Shown here: piece after piece, positions 9,909-21,500 of the stretch
How positions within the stretch are numbered: position 1 is the stretch's first letter
Layout: the number at the start of each line of letters is the position of its first letter
Position numbers and translations under genes: made by a program
The notes under the pieces: model-generated
Database searches by the model: none
Told to the model about the DNA's origin: nothing
The model's input: only the letters and a program-made list of their open reading frames with translations
Assembly: GCA_024516155.1 (NCBI GenBank)
Contig: JAJJXM010000003.1
Location: 868,001-932,000 of the forward strand
Direction of reading: 5' to 3'
From: Pyronema omphalodes
Lineage: Eukaryota; Ascomycota; Pezizomycetes; Pezizales; Pyronemataceae
DNA length: 64,000 bases

Positions 9909-10816
9909 ATACCATTCTCAATTAAACTCCACGCAATCCCTAATCCGCAATATCTCAATATCTCAACAACAAAACTGGCTATAAATCCACATAACCAAAA
10001 GCCTCTCCTCAAATCCCAATAATCAGTAAAGTGCAAATAAGACCAATTAATCTGTCCTCTTCCACTATAAACAACATCCCAAGTGACGAATTCCATATAT
10101 CCCGCGCGGCATACCCCAAATTTTCAATACAATAGCCTCATATACCCTCTCCAGCCAATCTCATCCTATTCACTGTAAGCAACAAGTTCAAGCCCAAGTT
10201 CAAGTTCGCGTTCGCGTTATATCATTATGTATCAATAACCACACCGCCACCACCACCAGTATAGAGAAATCGGGCACGGTACGAGAGACGAGATACGGGG
10301 AAAGTCAAACGAGTGATACCCTATGAAATCCAAATGCAATACAATGTATCTTCCCTTCTCTTCTTCTTGTCTTATCTGAAATAGTTGCGGACGTATGTAC
10401 AAACTTTATGTTTCGGATAAATTTTATTGTCGACATCTATCTATATATCTATGTATCTAAGAAGAAACATTCATAGCCCCCCTCCACACTCCCTCCTCCC
10501 CTCCGCAAAAAAAATTGGATAAAAATATTGGCCCTAGTATGATATGATGTTATATAAGACAAGTTTATCAAATATGATACGAGAGTTTTTTTATGGGGAA
10601 AGTTACTTGTGTAGACAAGTTGGATAGTATTGATATGATTGATATGGTGGGGGTAGTGGTAGTGTTTCTGGATTGGTTTTGTCATCGTGGGCTTATTCAT
10701 ATCATATAATCAGGCAGATAAAAAAAATAAAAAATGAGGGCGGTTTGAAAAAAAAGAAGTTCTTATCGGCATTGATATGTACATCCCCTCCACACCCCCC
10801 ACCCCCCACTTCCCGT
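9909..10816. other. intergenic, no gene recognised
   Basis: AT-rich sequence between the octamer and nonamer arrays. Short Ala/Ser- and Tyr-rich open frames show no recognisable product. It includes short A-runs and a small direct repeat of CAAGTTCAAG/CGCGTTCGCG type near 10190. Confidence 0.5.
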
Positions 10817-10888
10817 GCTTTCCATGCTTCCAATGCTTCCAATGCTTCCAATGCTTCCAATGCTTCCAATGTTTCCAATGCTTCCCAT
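10817..10888. repeat. nonamer tandem array (GCTTCCAAT)n
   Basis: Eight consecutive 9-mers: five perfect GCTTCCAAT units (10826-10870), flanked by the variants GCTTTCCAT, GTTTCCAAT and GCTTCCCAT. The array lies about 70 bp beyond the stop of the coiled-coil gene, in its 3' flank. Because 9 is a multiple of 3, it opens frames on both strands. Confidence 0.9.
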
Positions 10889-10959
10889 TCATTGCATTCC
10901 AGTGCATAGCATAGCAAGGGCCTACAACTCCCCCTCTCCCTCTCCATCTCCCTCTATCT

Positions 10960-12458
10960 CTACCTCTCCACCGGGGCGGTAATCCTACTAACCCAAAGAT
11001 GCGTAGCCCCCTGACCACCTTCAGCTCTATCCTTTCTTCTATAAGCTCTATAAAGCTTTAAACCCAGTTCATGAGAAGTTTTTTCCAGATCCTGCAATTC
11101 CTGATGTAACTGTTCGAGTTGTTTCTTGAACTGTTCGGTTAGGCTTATGCTATTACTCGCTTCGATTCGTTGCGTCATGTGGTATATTCGTCGTCTGTAA
11201 TCTCGCTTTTTGATCTCGAGCTGGCTTTGTTCGTGTTCGAGCTCTTCGATGTGGTCGCGGGGTTTTGGGGGTTCGGTGGCTTCGGAGGTGAGGGCGTCGG
11301 GTGACATTGGAGGTGACGGGGGAAGGTTGGTTCGTGGTGCTGGAGTGGTGGGTTTGGTCATGGCGGAGAGGGAGGCGCCTCTTGGGGGGTGAGCTTGCTG
11401 AGCTTGCTGATGTTGCTGGCGATGCTGTTGTGGCTGCGATGGTTGGCCAACAGGAGCAGTATCTTTACTTCCAAAGAAGCGACTTGGTAGAAGCGGCATT
11501 TCGGGGGGATTTTCCTCGAGGATAAATTCCGGCGAAAGCGGGGCGAAGGTGGATTGTCTAATTTTCAAATGTACAGTTTCGTTATCCTGAGCGAGCAGTT
11601 GAGCGGCGGGAGCAAGAGGAGTTGTTGTGCTGGTCCTTTTATGCAGGTCTTCCCTGCTATCCAACCAAGCATCAATAGACGGTAGACCAGCTGGTCTCCT
11701 TGCACGATTCTGGGAGTCTATTTCAATTTCTGACGCTCCTTGTTCTGGGGTTTTATGACGTCGCAGGTTAAGCCTTGAAGAGAAGCTGCTTGGACCGGGA
11801 AACCCATCACTATGCGAACTCTCGAAACTGTTATTATCGCTGAGACTACTACTGTTTCGAGTTTCGTGATCGGCTTCCCCTGTAATAGAAACGTCACCCA
11901 GTTGGCCCAAGACGGGTTTTCTTATTACATTAGTTTTTTTACGTATTCCATTATGGATTGAGGTAGGCGCTGAAGATGATGATGATGTGCTGCTGCTGGT
12001 GGTGTATTCGTTTCTCGTCGGATCCGTCGCAATCTCAAAATCATTCAATAACGAGGTTCTATTAACATTACAAGCGGGTTAGCCAAAAGTTCTTTATGCA
12101 TGAATGACTATGACCCCACCACCGCCGCCGCCGGGGTTCCTTCATTCGCTGCATAAAACCACAGCTACTTCAGAATAAAAATAAAATAATAAATCGATAT
12201 GAAGTATCTATAAGAAAGGAGGATAGCAAAAGGAAGAGCATACGTATGAACCTGTGGTAATCCCCTCGAAAAATCAATCTTGTCGACACTCTGAGAGGTA
12301 TTTGTTCGTGGTCTTGCATCCCGTCCAATAACTGTTACCTGCCCTGCAAGTCTCTCATTCGTGGTTTCTACCAGTATCGGTTCGCCAATTGATGGGCCTC
12401 GGGGTCGTGTGTAGATCGGTAGACGGTTGAACATGCTGGAGAAACCCGATTTCGACAT
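10960..12458 (-). CDS. hypothetical disordered protein with C-terminal coiled coil
   Basis: Two exons, 12458-12244 and 12058-10960 (donor GTATGC, acceptor TTAATAG, intron 185 nt), giving 437 aa. I do not recognise the family by name. Seen: a basic N-terminal segment (SGFSSMFNRLPIYTRPRG), a Ser-rich low-complexity middle, a Gln/His-rich run near residues 280-295, a Pro-rich PPSPPMSPD motif, and a C-terminal heptad-rich coiled coil (about residues 340-425) starting RDHIEELEHEQSQLEIKKRD. It ends in a short conserved-looking tail, LWVSRITAPVER. The coiled coil plus tail suggests a scaffold or cortical/cytoskeletal adaptor, but that is inference. The intron is longer than the others in the window. 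The nonamer array lies just downstream. Confidence 0.75.
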
Positions 12459-14900
12459 GGCTGGCTGGCTTGCTTGCTGGTTTGACTGGGTGACTGGGTG
12501 CTTGACTGGGTGGCTGACTTCGTGACTGGCTTGCTGTTGATTGAAGATTCTGAAAGTGGTTGAATGAATGGTAGAGCGAAAGACAAAAGAGTGTCGCGGG
12601 TCGCAGGTCGCAAATGGAAGTAAAAGTCGGTAATAAAACGGATCGAAGATGAGTTATAATATAAGATTGAGGCGAAATGACGGGTTGGTTTATACGAGTG
12701 CCGTTGTTCTGTTAGAATTTAAAAAAAAAAAAGAGTGACGTTTAGGTTGTTGTTGGTTATTAAAGAGAATGGAATGCCGAAGACTCGAAGACTCTAAGGA
12801 CGGCTATTTTTTCATTCAATGAAAACGATGCCGAGAACTTTGTATGTAAAGAGAAGAGAAGAGAAGAGAAGAAAAGTTATAGGATCGATTTCTTTTGCGA
12901 CGATGACTACGTTTGGTTCATTCGACTGCTTTGCTTTCTCTTTTTCTTCTTGTTCTTCTGGCTCTTCTTTTTCTGCTTCTTTGCTTCAATTGAAAACAAC
13001 CTGTTATTTCTGTTCTCCGTTCAATTGCCAGCTGTTGAACCCAAATCCCGCCACAGACAAAGGATAGAGGCACAGTACGAAAGGGTTAAAGAAAAAAAAG
13101 TAAAAAAAAGAGAGGGAGAGAAGAGATAAGGAATGTGTGATGAGGATGAGGATGACGAAGATGACGAAGATGACGATGTTTCGTACGCAGGAAACCGCAA
13201 AATGCTGAGTAAAAGAACAAAACTGCGCGCGCCCTATATTTCGTTTGCTTCCTTCGTATGTAACCGTACGGAACGAAAGTTCTTTCTCTTGAACAGAAAA
13301 GAAAAGAAAAAAAATTCAACAAGTGGGAAGCACGTCCATTAAACGGCGCGGAATGCGATTTGCCGATCAGGAGATGCGGTGCTTCTTTTCGATTTCTCGT
13401 CAAAAACGGCAGTATCCAGACCGAGCCACCACCACCACCACTGGCGGCGGTAAATAAGATAAGTTAGGGAAAGGGGGGCAGCAGCAGACTACATACCAGA
13501 CTAACTAATGAGGCCTGGGCGAGACACAGGGTCGCCGGAGAGCAAAGTATGGTGCTCTACTTACTACTCTTAGCCCACTTTATGAATGGCGGCTGGCCCC
13601 TACATAGTACAGCCGAGTATGTAGCATTTTTGGACTGTTCACCAGGCACCTATTTATGTCTATGTGTGGTGTATGTTGTTTATATGATGGGTTTAATGTA
13701 TTTTCTATATTATACATATCGGGTAAGCATGCGTATATGTAGTTGTCTGGCATCTACGGCCGATGGGATGGTTTGAGATGAGCCAGATGATCATGGAGCC
13801 GGGTGTGCGTAGCATGGGAGCCAGATGAGCATACTATCGTGGCCCATCATGAGCGACAAAGTCTTGCCGAGGCCTTGTGGCTGCAGGGAAAAAACCGTGG
13901 GCCCAGTGTAAGCCATCGAAGGAAGCCAGCAGCACAGCCAGCTTCCAGACAAAATTAGTAGTCAACGCGGCCATGTTGAAATTCGAGACGGTGGCTGACC
14001 GCGTGCTCTGTGGAAAAAAGACTACTCGTCGAAGAAACAAAAAGATTGGATGGTTTCTCAGACTCTGTTTGTTGGTGAATGACAATGAGTTGACTGTTGG
14101 ATGAGTTGGATGAGTTGGATAATGAATTGGTTGGTGATCTACTCAGATCATCAATTAGATGAGCATCCCGATAAAATATAATTCCTCCCCACACCCCCAA
14201 TCATTTGCACTCGTCAGCAGATATCCAAAAGCTTCTTCTTTATCGTCGCACTACGTTTATCAACTCCGTTTAATCACTTGTCAAACTCACTACCTGCACG
14301 GAACCTAAGGGAAGGGGAGGGGGACTTACAAGTTCTGGGGAAAACTCCATTCTAGCGCACGCGCACGAAATTATGCCGGCGGCGATCCCACAAGGCTGTG
14401 TTGAAACATAAGGGAGCACCAGGGAGCATCACGGTCCCGGACCCATCAAAGTTCATAGAGTGCCTTCCAAACCGAGAACCAAAGCCCCCTTTAGGAGCCA
14501 GGCCAGAGCCGTTCTATACCCTACATATCCTGGCAGGGAGAGGCCTGATCTGATAACTTTATAAATCTCCTGAAGATGAAGTGCACACAAGGTGCAGCTG
14601 TCAAATAATTAATCCGGTCTCATATAGTGATTATTAGGCGTTCAATGTGCTGTGCTGTGCTGTGCTGATATGATGATATGGTGATATGGTCCATAAATGT
14701 GGGGATAATTTACGCCCTGGCACTGGCACTGGCTTGAAAAAACAGCCAAGCCACCTGGCACCCATAACCTGTGTAATTACGGGAGTGTACATTAAGTGGA
14801 TTTCGCAACGCGCTATCGCGAGGCGGCTAACGCTTTGAACTCTAGAACGACTGAGTAGCGTAATCTGAAGTTCCCCTCTCCGCTAACGCGAGGACAAATC

Positions 14901-14923
14901 CCCGCGCCACTAAACGGCGCGGG
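14901..14923. repeat. GC-rich hairpin with ACTAAAC loop
   Basis: CCCGCGCC at 14901-14908 pairs perfectly with GGCGCGGG at 14916-14923 around the 7-nt loop ACTAAAC. TTTAGTGAC recurs at about 14929 and 15112, and CGCTAACGCGAGG-like motifs occur at about 14815 and 14880. This GC-rich island in AT-rich DNA may be a decayed transposon end, but no terminal repeats or target duplication could be fixed. Confidence 0.5.
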
Positions 14924-16887
14924 CTCCATTTAGTGACCCAAAAAAAGTATAGCATCGACCATGGTGACGCGCTATGGTCCGCTGCTTCTGCGCGCTAGCA
15001 TACGGCTCTTGCTCTCGCCGAATTTCTACCCGCACGAACTTCGCAGAACACCCCTCCCGCACACTGCAAAAATTATGGCTAATGTGCGCCAAGAGCTTAA
15101 TATTTTCTTTTAGTGACGCTAGGCGAACTCCCTCTATTAGCACCAGGTGACTACATATGGGCCATGGATCATCGGAACTTGGAACTTGGAAAGCATTCCC
15201 CGGAAGTTACCGGGCTCAAGCGAGTCTCGCGCGCGCGAAAACGTGATGTCGAAGCGTGAAACATTATGAAGCGTGGAACAAGCTTCTATCTTGGGCTCAC
15301 ATTTATAGCCGCGACATGAGTATCAGTCGTTCTTATGTCGGTAATATTTTTGAAAGTAGTGAAACGAAATTTCTGCCTGAATATGCAGGCTTCTTGTGAG
15401 AATATGTATAAAAATATTTGTTTCAGGAATTGGGTTTTGTTGCCTGCTTTGGGAGTTGGTGATAGTGCCTGAGTAGATTCGTAGATATGCGGATGGAATA
15501 AATTGCACTTCGTGATCACGCGAGGCTTTTATAAACTACTTCTTATAGCACAATTATATGCTTCACGATTCCATAATCCATTTTCAGGCACTGATTTGCA
15601 CAAAGCAATGTAAGTCATAATCCCCACGGCGCAATTCCCATAAGGTACTTCCCAAACTTCTCATATTGGAACAAAATCCAACACTCACAAATCTACAAAC
15701 CCAATTCCCATCACACTTCAGAAAGCATTCCATTCTATAATTCTTTTCCTCTCCAACTCTTCCAACTCCTAACCCTCTCAAGAGTCAACATTCCCTTTCC
15801 TGCCATGAGCTCAGACTTACTTAACCTAATCCTAAGCTAATACCAACTCTATATAGCTTTATATATTGCTTCAACTCTTTATCTTAAAATCCGACTTGCA
15901 GCCTAGATAGAATGCTTGGTTCAATGGATAAGTAGGTACTAGGCTGAAGGTTCTCGGTTTTGTAAGCTGTAAGCGGATATCTCATTTTCCATGAATAAAT
16001 CAGTAAACTATCACCCCCACCCCTTCTCCTATTATAGCTGCAATGGACCCAGTAGGTATTGTTGAAAAAGCCGCCTAGGGCTCTGGTATCTCAGCCACGA
16101 TCAGGGCTCAGGTCACTGACCCGTGGCCACAGTTAGGGTTGATTTGACTGTATCATGGAGGTGGGGGTTCTACATTGGGTATATCCCTTTCCGTAGGATG
16201 CGTAGTCTTAGATTTGTACCGCTATCAATAAACTGTGACCTCCACCTCCACCTGATCTTTCCCTCTCTCGATTCACAGGTATCAATAGCAGCACAGCGAG
16301 GATCAACTACATAATCTAGCATATGGTACTGGGACCTAGAAATAGAACTATGATGCGCAATACACACATGATATATCATCTCCGGCATCATCGCCACATA
16401 GGTATCAGAACACCTGCGTTTTGATTAATAAGTTTAGTATATTCAAGATTCGAACATAGTTTTCGCTTATGTATCCATAATCCATCGATTACAGATGCCC
16501 GTGAAAAATGCTTTAGAAGGAGATAGTTATGATTTGAGTTTCTGAGAGAGAGGGATGTGGGGATACTTCGATGGTTGGACCAGTACGTTCCATTCACGAA
16601 TCACGGATTATCACTCTATGTCCCGGCAGCGCATATACATCAACTCATCTTTCCCCATTATTTTGTCAGAGAAAGAGCATAAGGTAACGACCAACAGCAG
16701 AATGGAATGGTGTTGGGATCTGTAGGGTATGGTCTGACACTATGTACTCCACCAGGGGTAATTTTCAGATATGAGGCCAGAAAAGTCTGGCATTCATCAG
16801 TCCAGCTTTGATATTGTCTGGTGATTTATATTATTCTTCTATATGAGCGGCAGAGATTCATGATATTGGAGAATTATATCAGAAATC

Positions 16888-17280
16888 CTATGATCCTGAT
16901 GAATTGTTCTCTTTGGTACTCAATAAAGATTCTCGGTAGTTCTCAACTTCTAGAAAACTCAAATCATTCGTTTCTTGTGATGCTGAAATAAAATGCCGAT
17001 TCGTCTTTAGCAGATTTGTAATAGATTGTAGTTTAAAATCGACAATGGATGTAGACTCTCTCTCAGAGCAACTGCAAAAGTATAACTCCAGGACACCCCC
17101 TGCGGCTAGAGGAGTAATTTTATACACACGATGTATAAATCCCAGAAACAGGATTTCAACAGATGATCTCACTATCCAAGTTTTTTCCCGTGAATTTGGT
17201 TTAAAATAATTTTCACCGTGAAGCGATTTTTTTCCGTTACCAATTTCCACAGCCGTCACTTTTTCTATAAGTATCGCCAT
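16888..17280 (-). CDS. doubtful open frame, 130 aa, no known family
   Basis: An ATG-started frame of about 130 codons, divergent from the CxC-H-H gene at 17438 (158 bp between starts). Its composition is mixed and protein-like (Lys-, Glu- and Ser-containing), without low complexity, signal peptide or known motif. Nothing else supports it, and in 5 kb of AT-rich DNA such a frame can occur by chance. Confidence 0.2.
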   Translation of the reverse strand: MAILIEKVTAVEIGNGKKSLHGENYFKPNSREKTWIVRSSVEILFLGFIHRVYKITPLAAGGVLELYFCSCSERESTSIVDFKLQSITNLLKTNRHFISASQETNDLSFLEVENYRESLLSTKENNSSGS

Positions 17281-17437
17281 TCCCACCGTCAATACCTACC
17301 ATTCCTACAACCACCACCATTACAATTTCTGTACCTATCCCACACCCAATTATTACAGCACAGTCACAGCTATAGCTACAGTCACCGAAACAAAAAAATA
17401 TATTTCATTTATTAAACCCTTTACTTACACTGCGATA

Positions 17438-18532
17438 ATGCCCCCACAACCGTTCGAGGAAGCAACCTGTGTCTGTGCCGAGGCCCCTAACGGCCATGTC
17501 ATAACCAGCCGAGCCGAATGGAACGAACATAAAATCAATGCACTTCCGCCGCCTGTAGCCAATTTACCACCTAGAGCAAAGGAGGAATTGCCACCCGGAG
17601 TAAACGGAATGCCTCAGAAATCTTTCGGGGAAAGAACTTGTGTCTGTTCTCACGACCCGAAAGGTCATGTCGTCACGAGCGAAGCCGAATGGCTCAGTCA
17701 TATTTACCTACGACAGGCAGTAAGCAGACCCAAAATAAAGGTGTATTTACGGAGGCCGAATCGAAAGAATACCAAACAAAACTCCTCGGTAATCGATAAA
17801 GTTCCGCCTAAAGTACAGGAGGAATTACCACCCAAAGTACAAGAGGGATTACCACCCGGAGTAAACGGAATGCCTCAGAAACCTTTCGGGGAGAGAACTT
17901 GTGTCTGTTCCCACGACCCGAACGGTCATGTCGTCACGAGCGAAGCCGAATGGATCAGTCATATTTACCTACGACAAGCAGTAAGCAGACCCAAAATAAA
18001 GGTGTATTTGCGGAGGCCGAATAGGAAGAATACCAAACAAAACTCCTCGGTAATCGATAAAATTCAGCCCAAAGTACAGGAGGAATTACCACCCAAAGTA
18101 AACGGAGTGCCTCAGCAACCTTCCGAGGAAATAACTTGTTTCTGTGCCGACGCCCCGAACGGCCATGCTTTTACGAGCAAAGCCGAATGGGATAAACATT
18201 TAATCGATGCATTGCCGTCCTTAGCAAAAGAGGAATTACCGCCCTTAGTAAACGAAGAATTACCGCCCTCAGTAAACGAGGAATTACCGCCCTTATCAAA
18301 CGATGAATTACCGCCCTTATCAAACGATGAAATGCCGCCCTTAGTAAACGATGAATTACCAACCAGATTAAACAAAAAATTACCGCCCAAATTACAGTGG
18401 AATCTACGGAAGAAGTCCAAGGTGGATTACCGGATTAATAAGAGAGAAAAATTACCACCCAAACTAAAGTGGAATTTACGGAGCAAGTCTAGGATGGATT
18501 ACCGGATTAACAAGAGAAGGAATTGCAATTGA
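17438..18532 (+). CDS. repeat protein with four CxC-x6-H-x10-H modules
   Basis: Single-exon frame, 364 aa, family not recognised. Four modules share exact spacing C-x-C-x(6)-H-x(10)-H with an invariant AEW before the last His: C11/C13/H20/H31, C68/C70/H77/H88, C155/C157/H164/H175 and C234/C236/H243/H254. Two Cys and two His at fixed spacing suggest a small zinc-binding fold (inference). Modules 2 and 3, with basic linkers such as LRRPNRKNTKQNSS, lie in a 261-bp tandem duplication (17584-17844 and 17845-18105) at about 94% identity. Residues 265-312 are an octapeptide run, EELPPLVN and variants. Residues 314-361 are two copies of a 25-residue basic unit, LPPKLxWNLRxKSxxDYRINKR. There is no signal peptide or membrane helix. 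The basic tail could bind nucleic acid. A GTAAGT donor at 18551, past the stop, may mark a 3' UTR intron. It might be a repetitive TE-derived or lineage-specific protein. Confidence 0.7.
   Translation: MPPQPFEEATCVCAEAPNGHVITSRAEWNEHKINALPPPVANLPPRAKEELPPGVNGMPQKSFGERTCVCSHDPKGHVVTSEAEWLSHIYLRQAVSRPKIKVYLRRPNRKNTKQNSSVIDKVPPKVQEELPPKVQEGLPPGVNGMPQKPFGERTCVCSHDPNGHVVTSEAEWISHIYLRQAVSRPKIKVYLRRPNRKNTKQNSSVIDKIQPKVQEELPPKVNGVPQQPSEEITCFCADAPNGHAFTSKAEWDKHLIDALPSLAKEELPPLVNEELPPSVNEELPPLSNDELPPLSNDEMPPLVNDELPTRLNKKLPPKLQWNLRKKSKVDYRINKREKLPPKLKWNLRSKSRMDYRINKRRNCN
17584..18105 (+). repeat. 261-bp tandem duplication inside the CxC-H-H gene
   Basis: Two head-to-tail 261-bp (87-codon) units, 17584-17844 and 17845-18105, with a dozen or so differences, several of them synonymous. 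The frame is preserved. Confidence 0.85.
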
Positions 18533-21500
18533 AAGATACACCGTCTAACAGTAAGTCTCTAACGAACCACAAGCGGTGTTTTGTATCACTCACTCCTAAC
18601 GCGCGCCATAGGATTTCATCCGTTCACCAATTATGTCTGCTTTATCTGAGAAGATACCGAGGAAAGAGATGGAACGCATGTATATAAAGAAAATTGTAAT
18701 ATAAGAACAATTGATAGCTATTTCTGCCGGTTTAAATTTGTCGAGAAATAGAATTGACCAAAACATTCTTTGTCGTCGAAAACTGGAGATCAGTGATATA
18801 TCTGAGAATCCACGATACGATATTCTGTGCCTCACACCCTTTTGGAAGTCAATATATTGTATTCTCGGTAACAGACCATGCTGTTTTAATTTATAAAGAG
18901 TGATTTGCCACAGAAGACAGCCATAATGGTGAAAGTTGAAAGGTTGAATTTCGTGGCTCGGTGTTGTAGCTCAGTATCATGGTTGAAACTTTGAGTAACT
19001 GGAAGGTATTGAATGGTGTGGCAGTGTTATGTATTGTAGAATTGTAGCGGTAAGTAGGATTAGAGGTGATTAGAGAGAGAAGGTGGACTGAAAAGGGTCA
19101 TATATCGAATGGTGGACAAGCCATACGTAGACTTCACAAACGGAAACTTTCCTGTAGATATAGCGAACCTGAAAAAGGATCCGATTGACACCAATGTGAA
19201 GTCATGAAGAGTGGACTGGGAGGTGGAGGGGGTTTATGTATGTCTCTTGTGGGTGGTACATTAACAGTTAACGAAATACCAGAATTCAGAAACCATGGAA
19301 ATGTTTCGGGAAGCGACATGATGATCTACAAACCTACAAGACCCATATGATAACTACGTAGAGGTGTACACAAAAAGGCCAGGGGCCTTGAAAAATTTCC
19401 CACTGCAAGGTATAACAATGCAGTACCAGTACACCTGATGGTAATTATCAAAAATACTCTGCACAACCTGGTTATCACCATCGCCGTATTGAATTTGGAG
19501 CCGAGCTCCATAAAATCGAAGCAATATGAATGTATATGGTATGTATTTATGCAAGATTCAACTATTAATCAACATGCAATGATGGCATATGTAAGTACCC
19601 GCGGTTGTACGCCGCTTACAATTGGGATGTTTATGTTTCGGTACATCTCTGCAAGCCAGCAACCTACCATCTTATAACATTGAAGCTTTTCGCAGGCGTA
19701 ACCACGTGTCGATGGGATCGTGCATGCTAACATTAAATCTTGTAGTGCTTCTGTCTACACTATGATTGATCAGATTTCACAAGGAAGTGGAGGTGGATGT
19801 TAGAGAATTGAGGACATGGAAACACAAGTGTTCATCCTCCACCTCTCAGAAGCACATGCCACAGCTAACTCAAACCACGCTAACCAAAAACCCCAAACCT
19901 ATGATACATGTAGGGCACAGGGCACACAGACCTACATATTCATTGTAGAAGTTTTTGCTGACTGACCCTCGTATGTAGGGTGTACGGAGCCATACAAAGA
20001 CTAACTATATGTTCCTGAAAATCTTCTACGCTCGGACCTTCCATGTATGTAACGATGTTTCTGTACTATGTATGGGGCACCATACTTCAAAGTCTTGACC
20101 CCCTACGTTATGGCACTATACCAACTTACCAACTTACCAATCGACGAGCTTACCAAGGCTCAAGGACCCTACAATTACATACCTTGGGGGTGAATTCAAG
20201 CACTACAATCCATACATAAAACTCAAGACTCAAGTACCATGATCCGTGAAGCTTTATACTTAGCATCTTAGCTAGGTTAGGCAAGATCCAAGCGCCTATT
20301 TTACCCAAGTCCTATGGTCCTAAAATCTATGGTGCTATGTGTGGTGGTGACAGGTGTACGGTGGTGTATGGTAACTCAAGTCTCAAGACTTTCCCTACCC
20401 CCCATTGCGCGTCCCCCAAGGCTCCCAAGCCTCAATTAACGAAAAAAAAATTACCATGTACCAAGCGCCCAGACGCGAGGAAGAATTCGAAAAATAGCAC
20501 CATAGACCTAAATACATAGGCCGACTTTAAAAATGGTAAAAGTTTAATTTCGGATATGGATATCGATCGGCCCGATAGAGGAATACGTAGGGGGATGGGT
20601 ATGGATAGTTTAGTGGCTTTGTTCACCATAGTATGCCACCATAAAACACGTAATACTATCTTGATAATGGATAAATGAATTGTATGTACAGGCACTCAGG
20701 ATATGCGAGTTTGGAATCGAGATTAATTGTTGTGGAGTTATGATGGCTGGTATGTAGGACCGATGCATACATAAAATTAACGAAATTTTCAACGGGCCAT
20801 CAGGAACCCGGGGAAAGATGCATCGACTTTCAAGATCATGATGGCTACCGCATACGGTAGCAGTAGTATACAATACTTACAAGCTGCCCAGACTTAATCC
20901 CCGCAACGGTGCGACGGTGCGACCTCCAGGCTTCAGTTCAGCAGCCAGCTGCTATCGCGTTCCAGGAAAGGAACTGAAGACGTCAGTGACATGGATATGG
21001 GGCAGCGGGAACGCTAAACTTGTTTTTGAAGGATGCAGCGTTGTGATAAGATCCGGTTTAGTGGGTAGGAAGCTCAGGGTTAATTGATGAGCTAAAGCTG
21101 CTAAACAAGGCCTAAAAATTGGGGATATCTTGACACGGGGAGGTACATACAATGTCATACATACCACAGATAGGTTTGGAGTTGTACAGAAATGCTGTAA
21201 CTAGAGGGGAACTTGCATATGGGAAGCTTAGTCGGAAGTGTAGACAATGTTTTATGGGGTAAATCGATTGAGAAGTGGTCGAGTTGATTAGTATTTGTCT
21301 CAGTGGGAGTTTTGTGGATTTAAGAGAATACGGCTTCGAGTATGCTACAGTACGTAAATGCACTGAGAGTACACTTTCATGGAAAAATAAAGGGTTGAAG
21401 ATGAATCGTGATACGAACACGTGCGGACCAGCAAATTATTACTCGATAGTTCGAGCTTTGGTCAAGTACCATAGCTCTTGGCTCGAATTGGTAGCTTGGG

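Larger units (their letters stand above)
12459..17437. other. 5-kb intergenic region, largely without genes
   Basis: Holds the promoter side of the coiled-coil gene (with GAAGA repeats near 12850-12870 and a GATGAGGATGACGAAGATGAC stretch near 13140-13175), a GTGCT repeat near 14650, and a GC-richer patch at about 14800-15290 with a strong hairpin at 14901-14923. Most open frames of 60-105 codons here are in low-complexity sequence. One 131-codon minus frame near 16888 is listed separately at low confidence. Confidence 0.5.
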
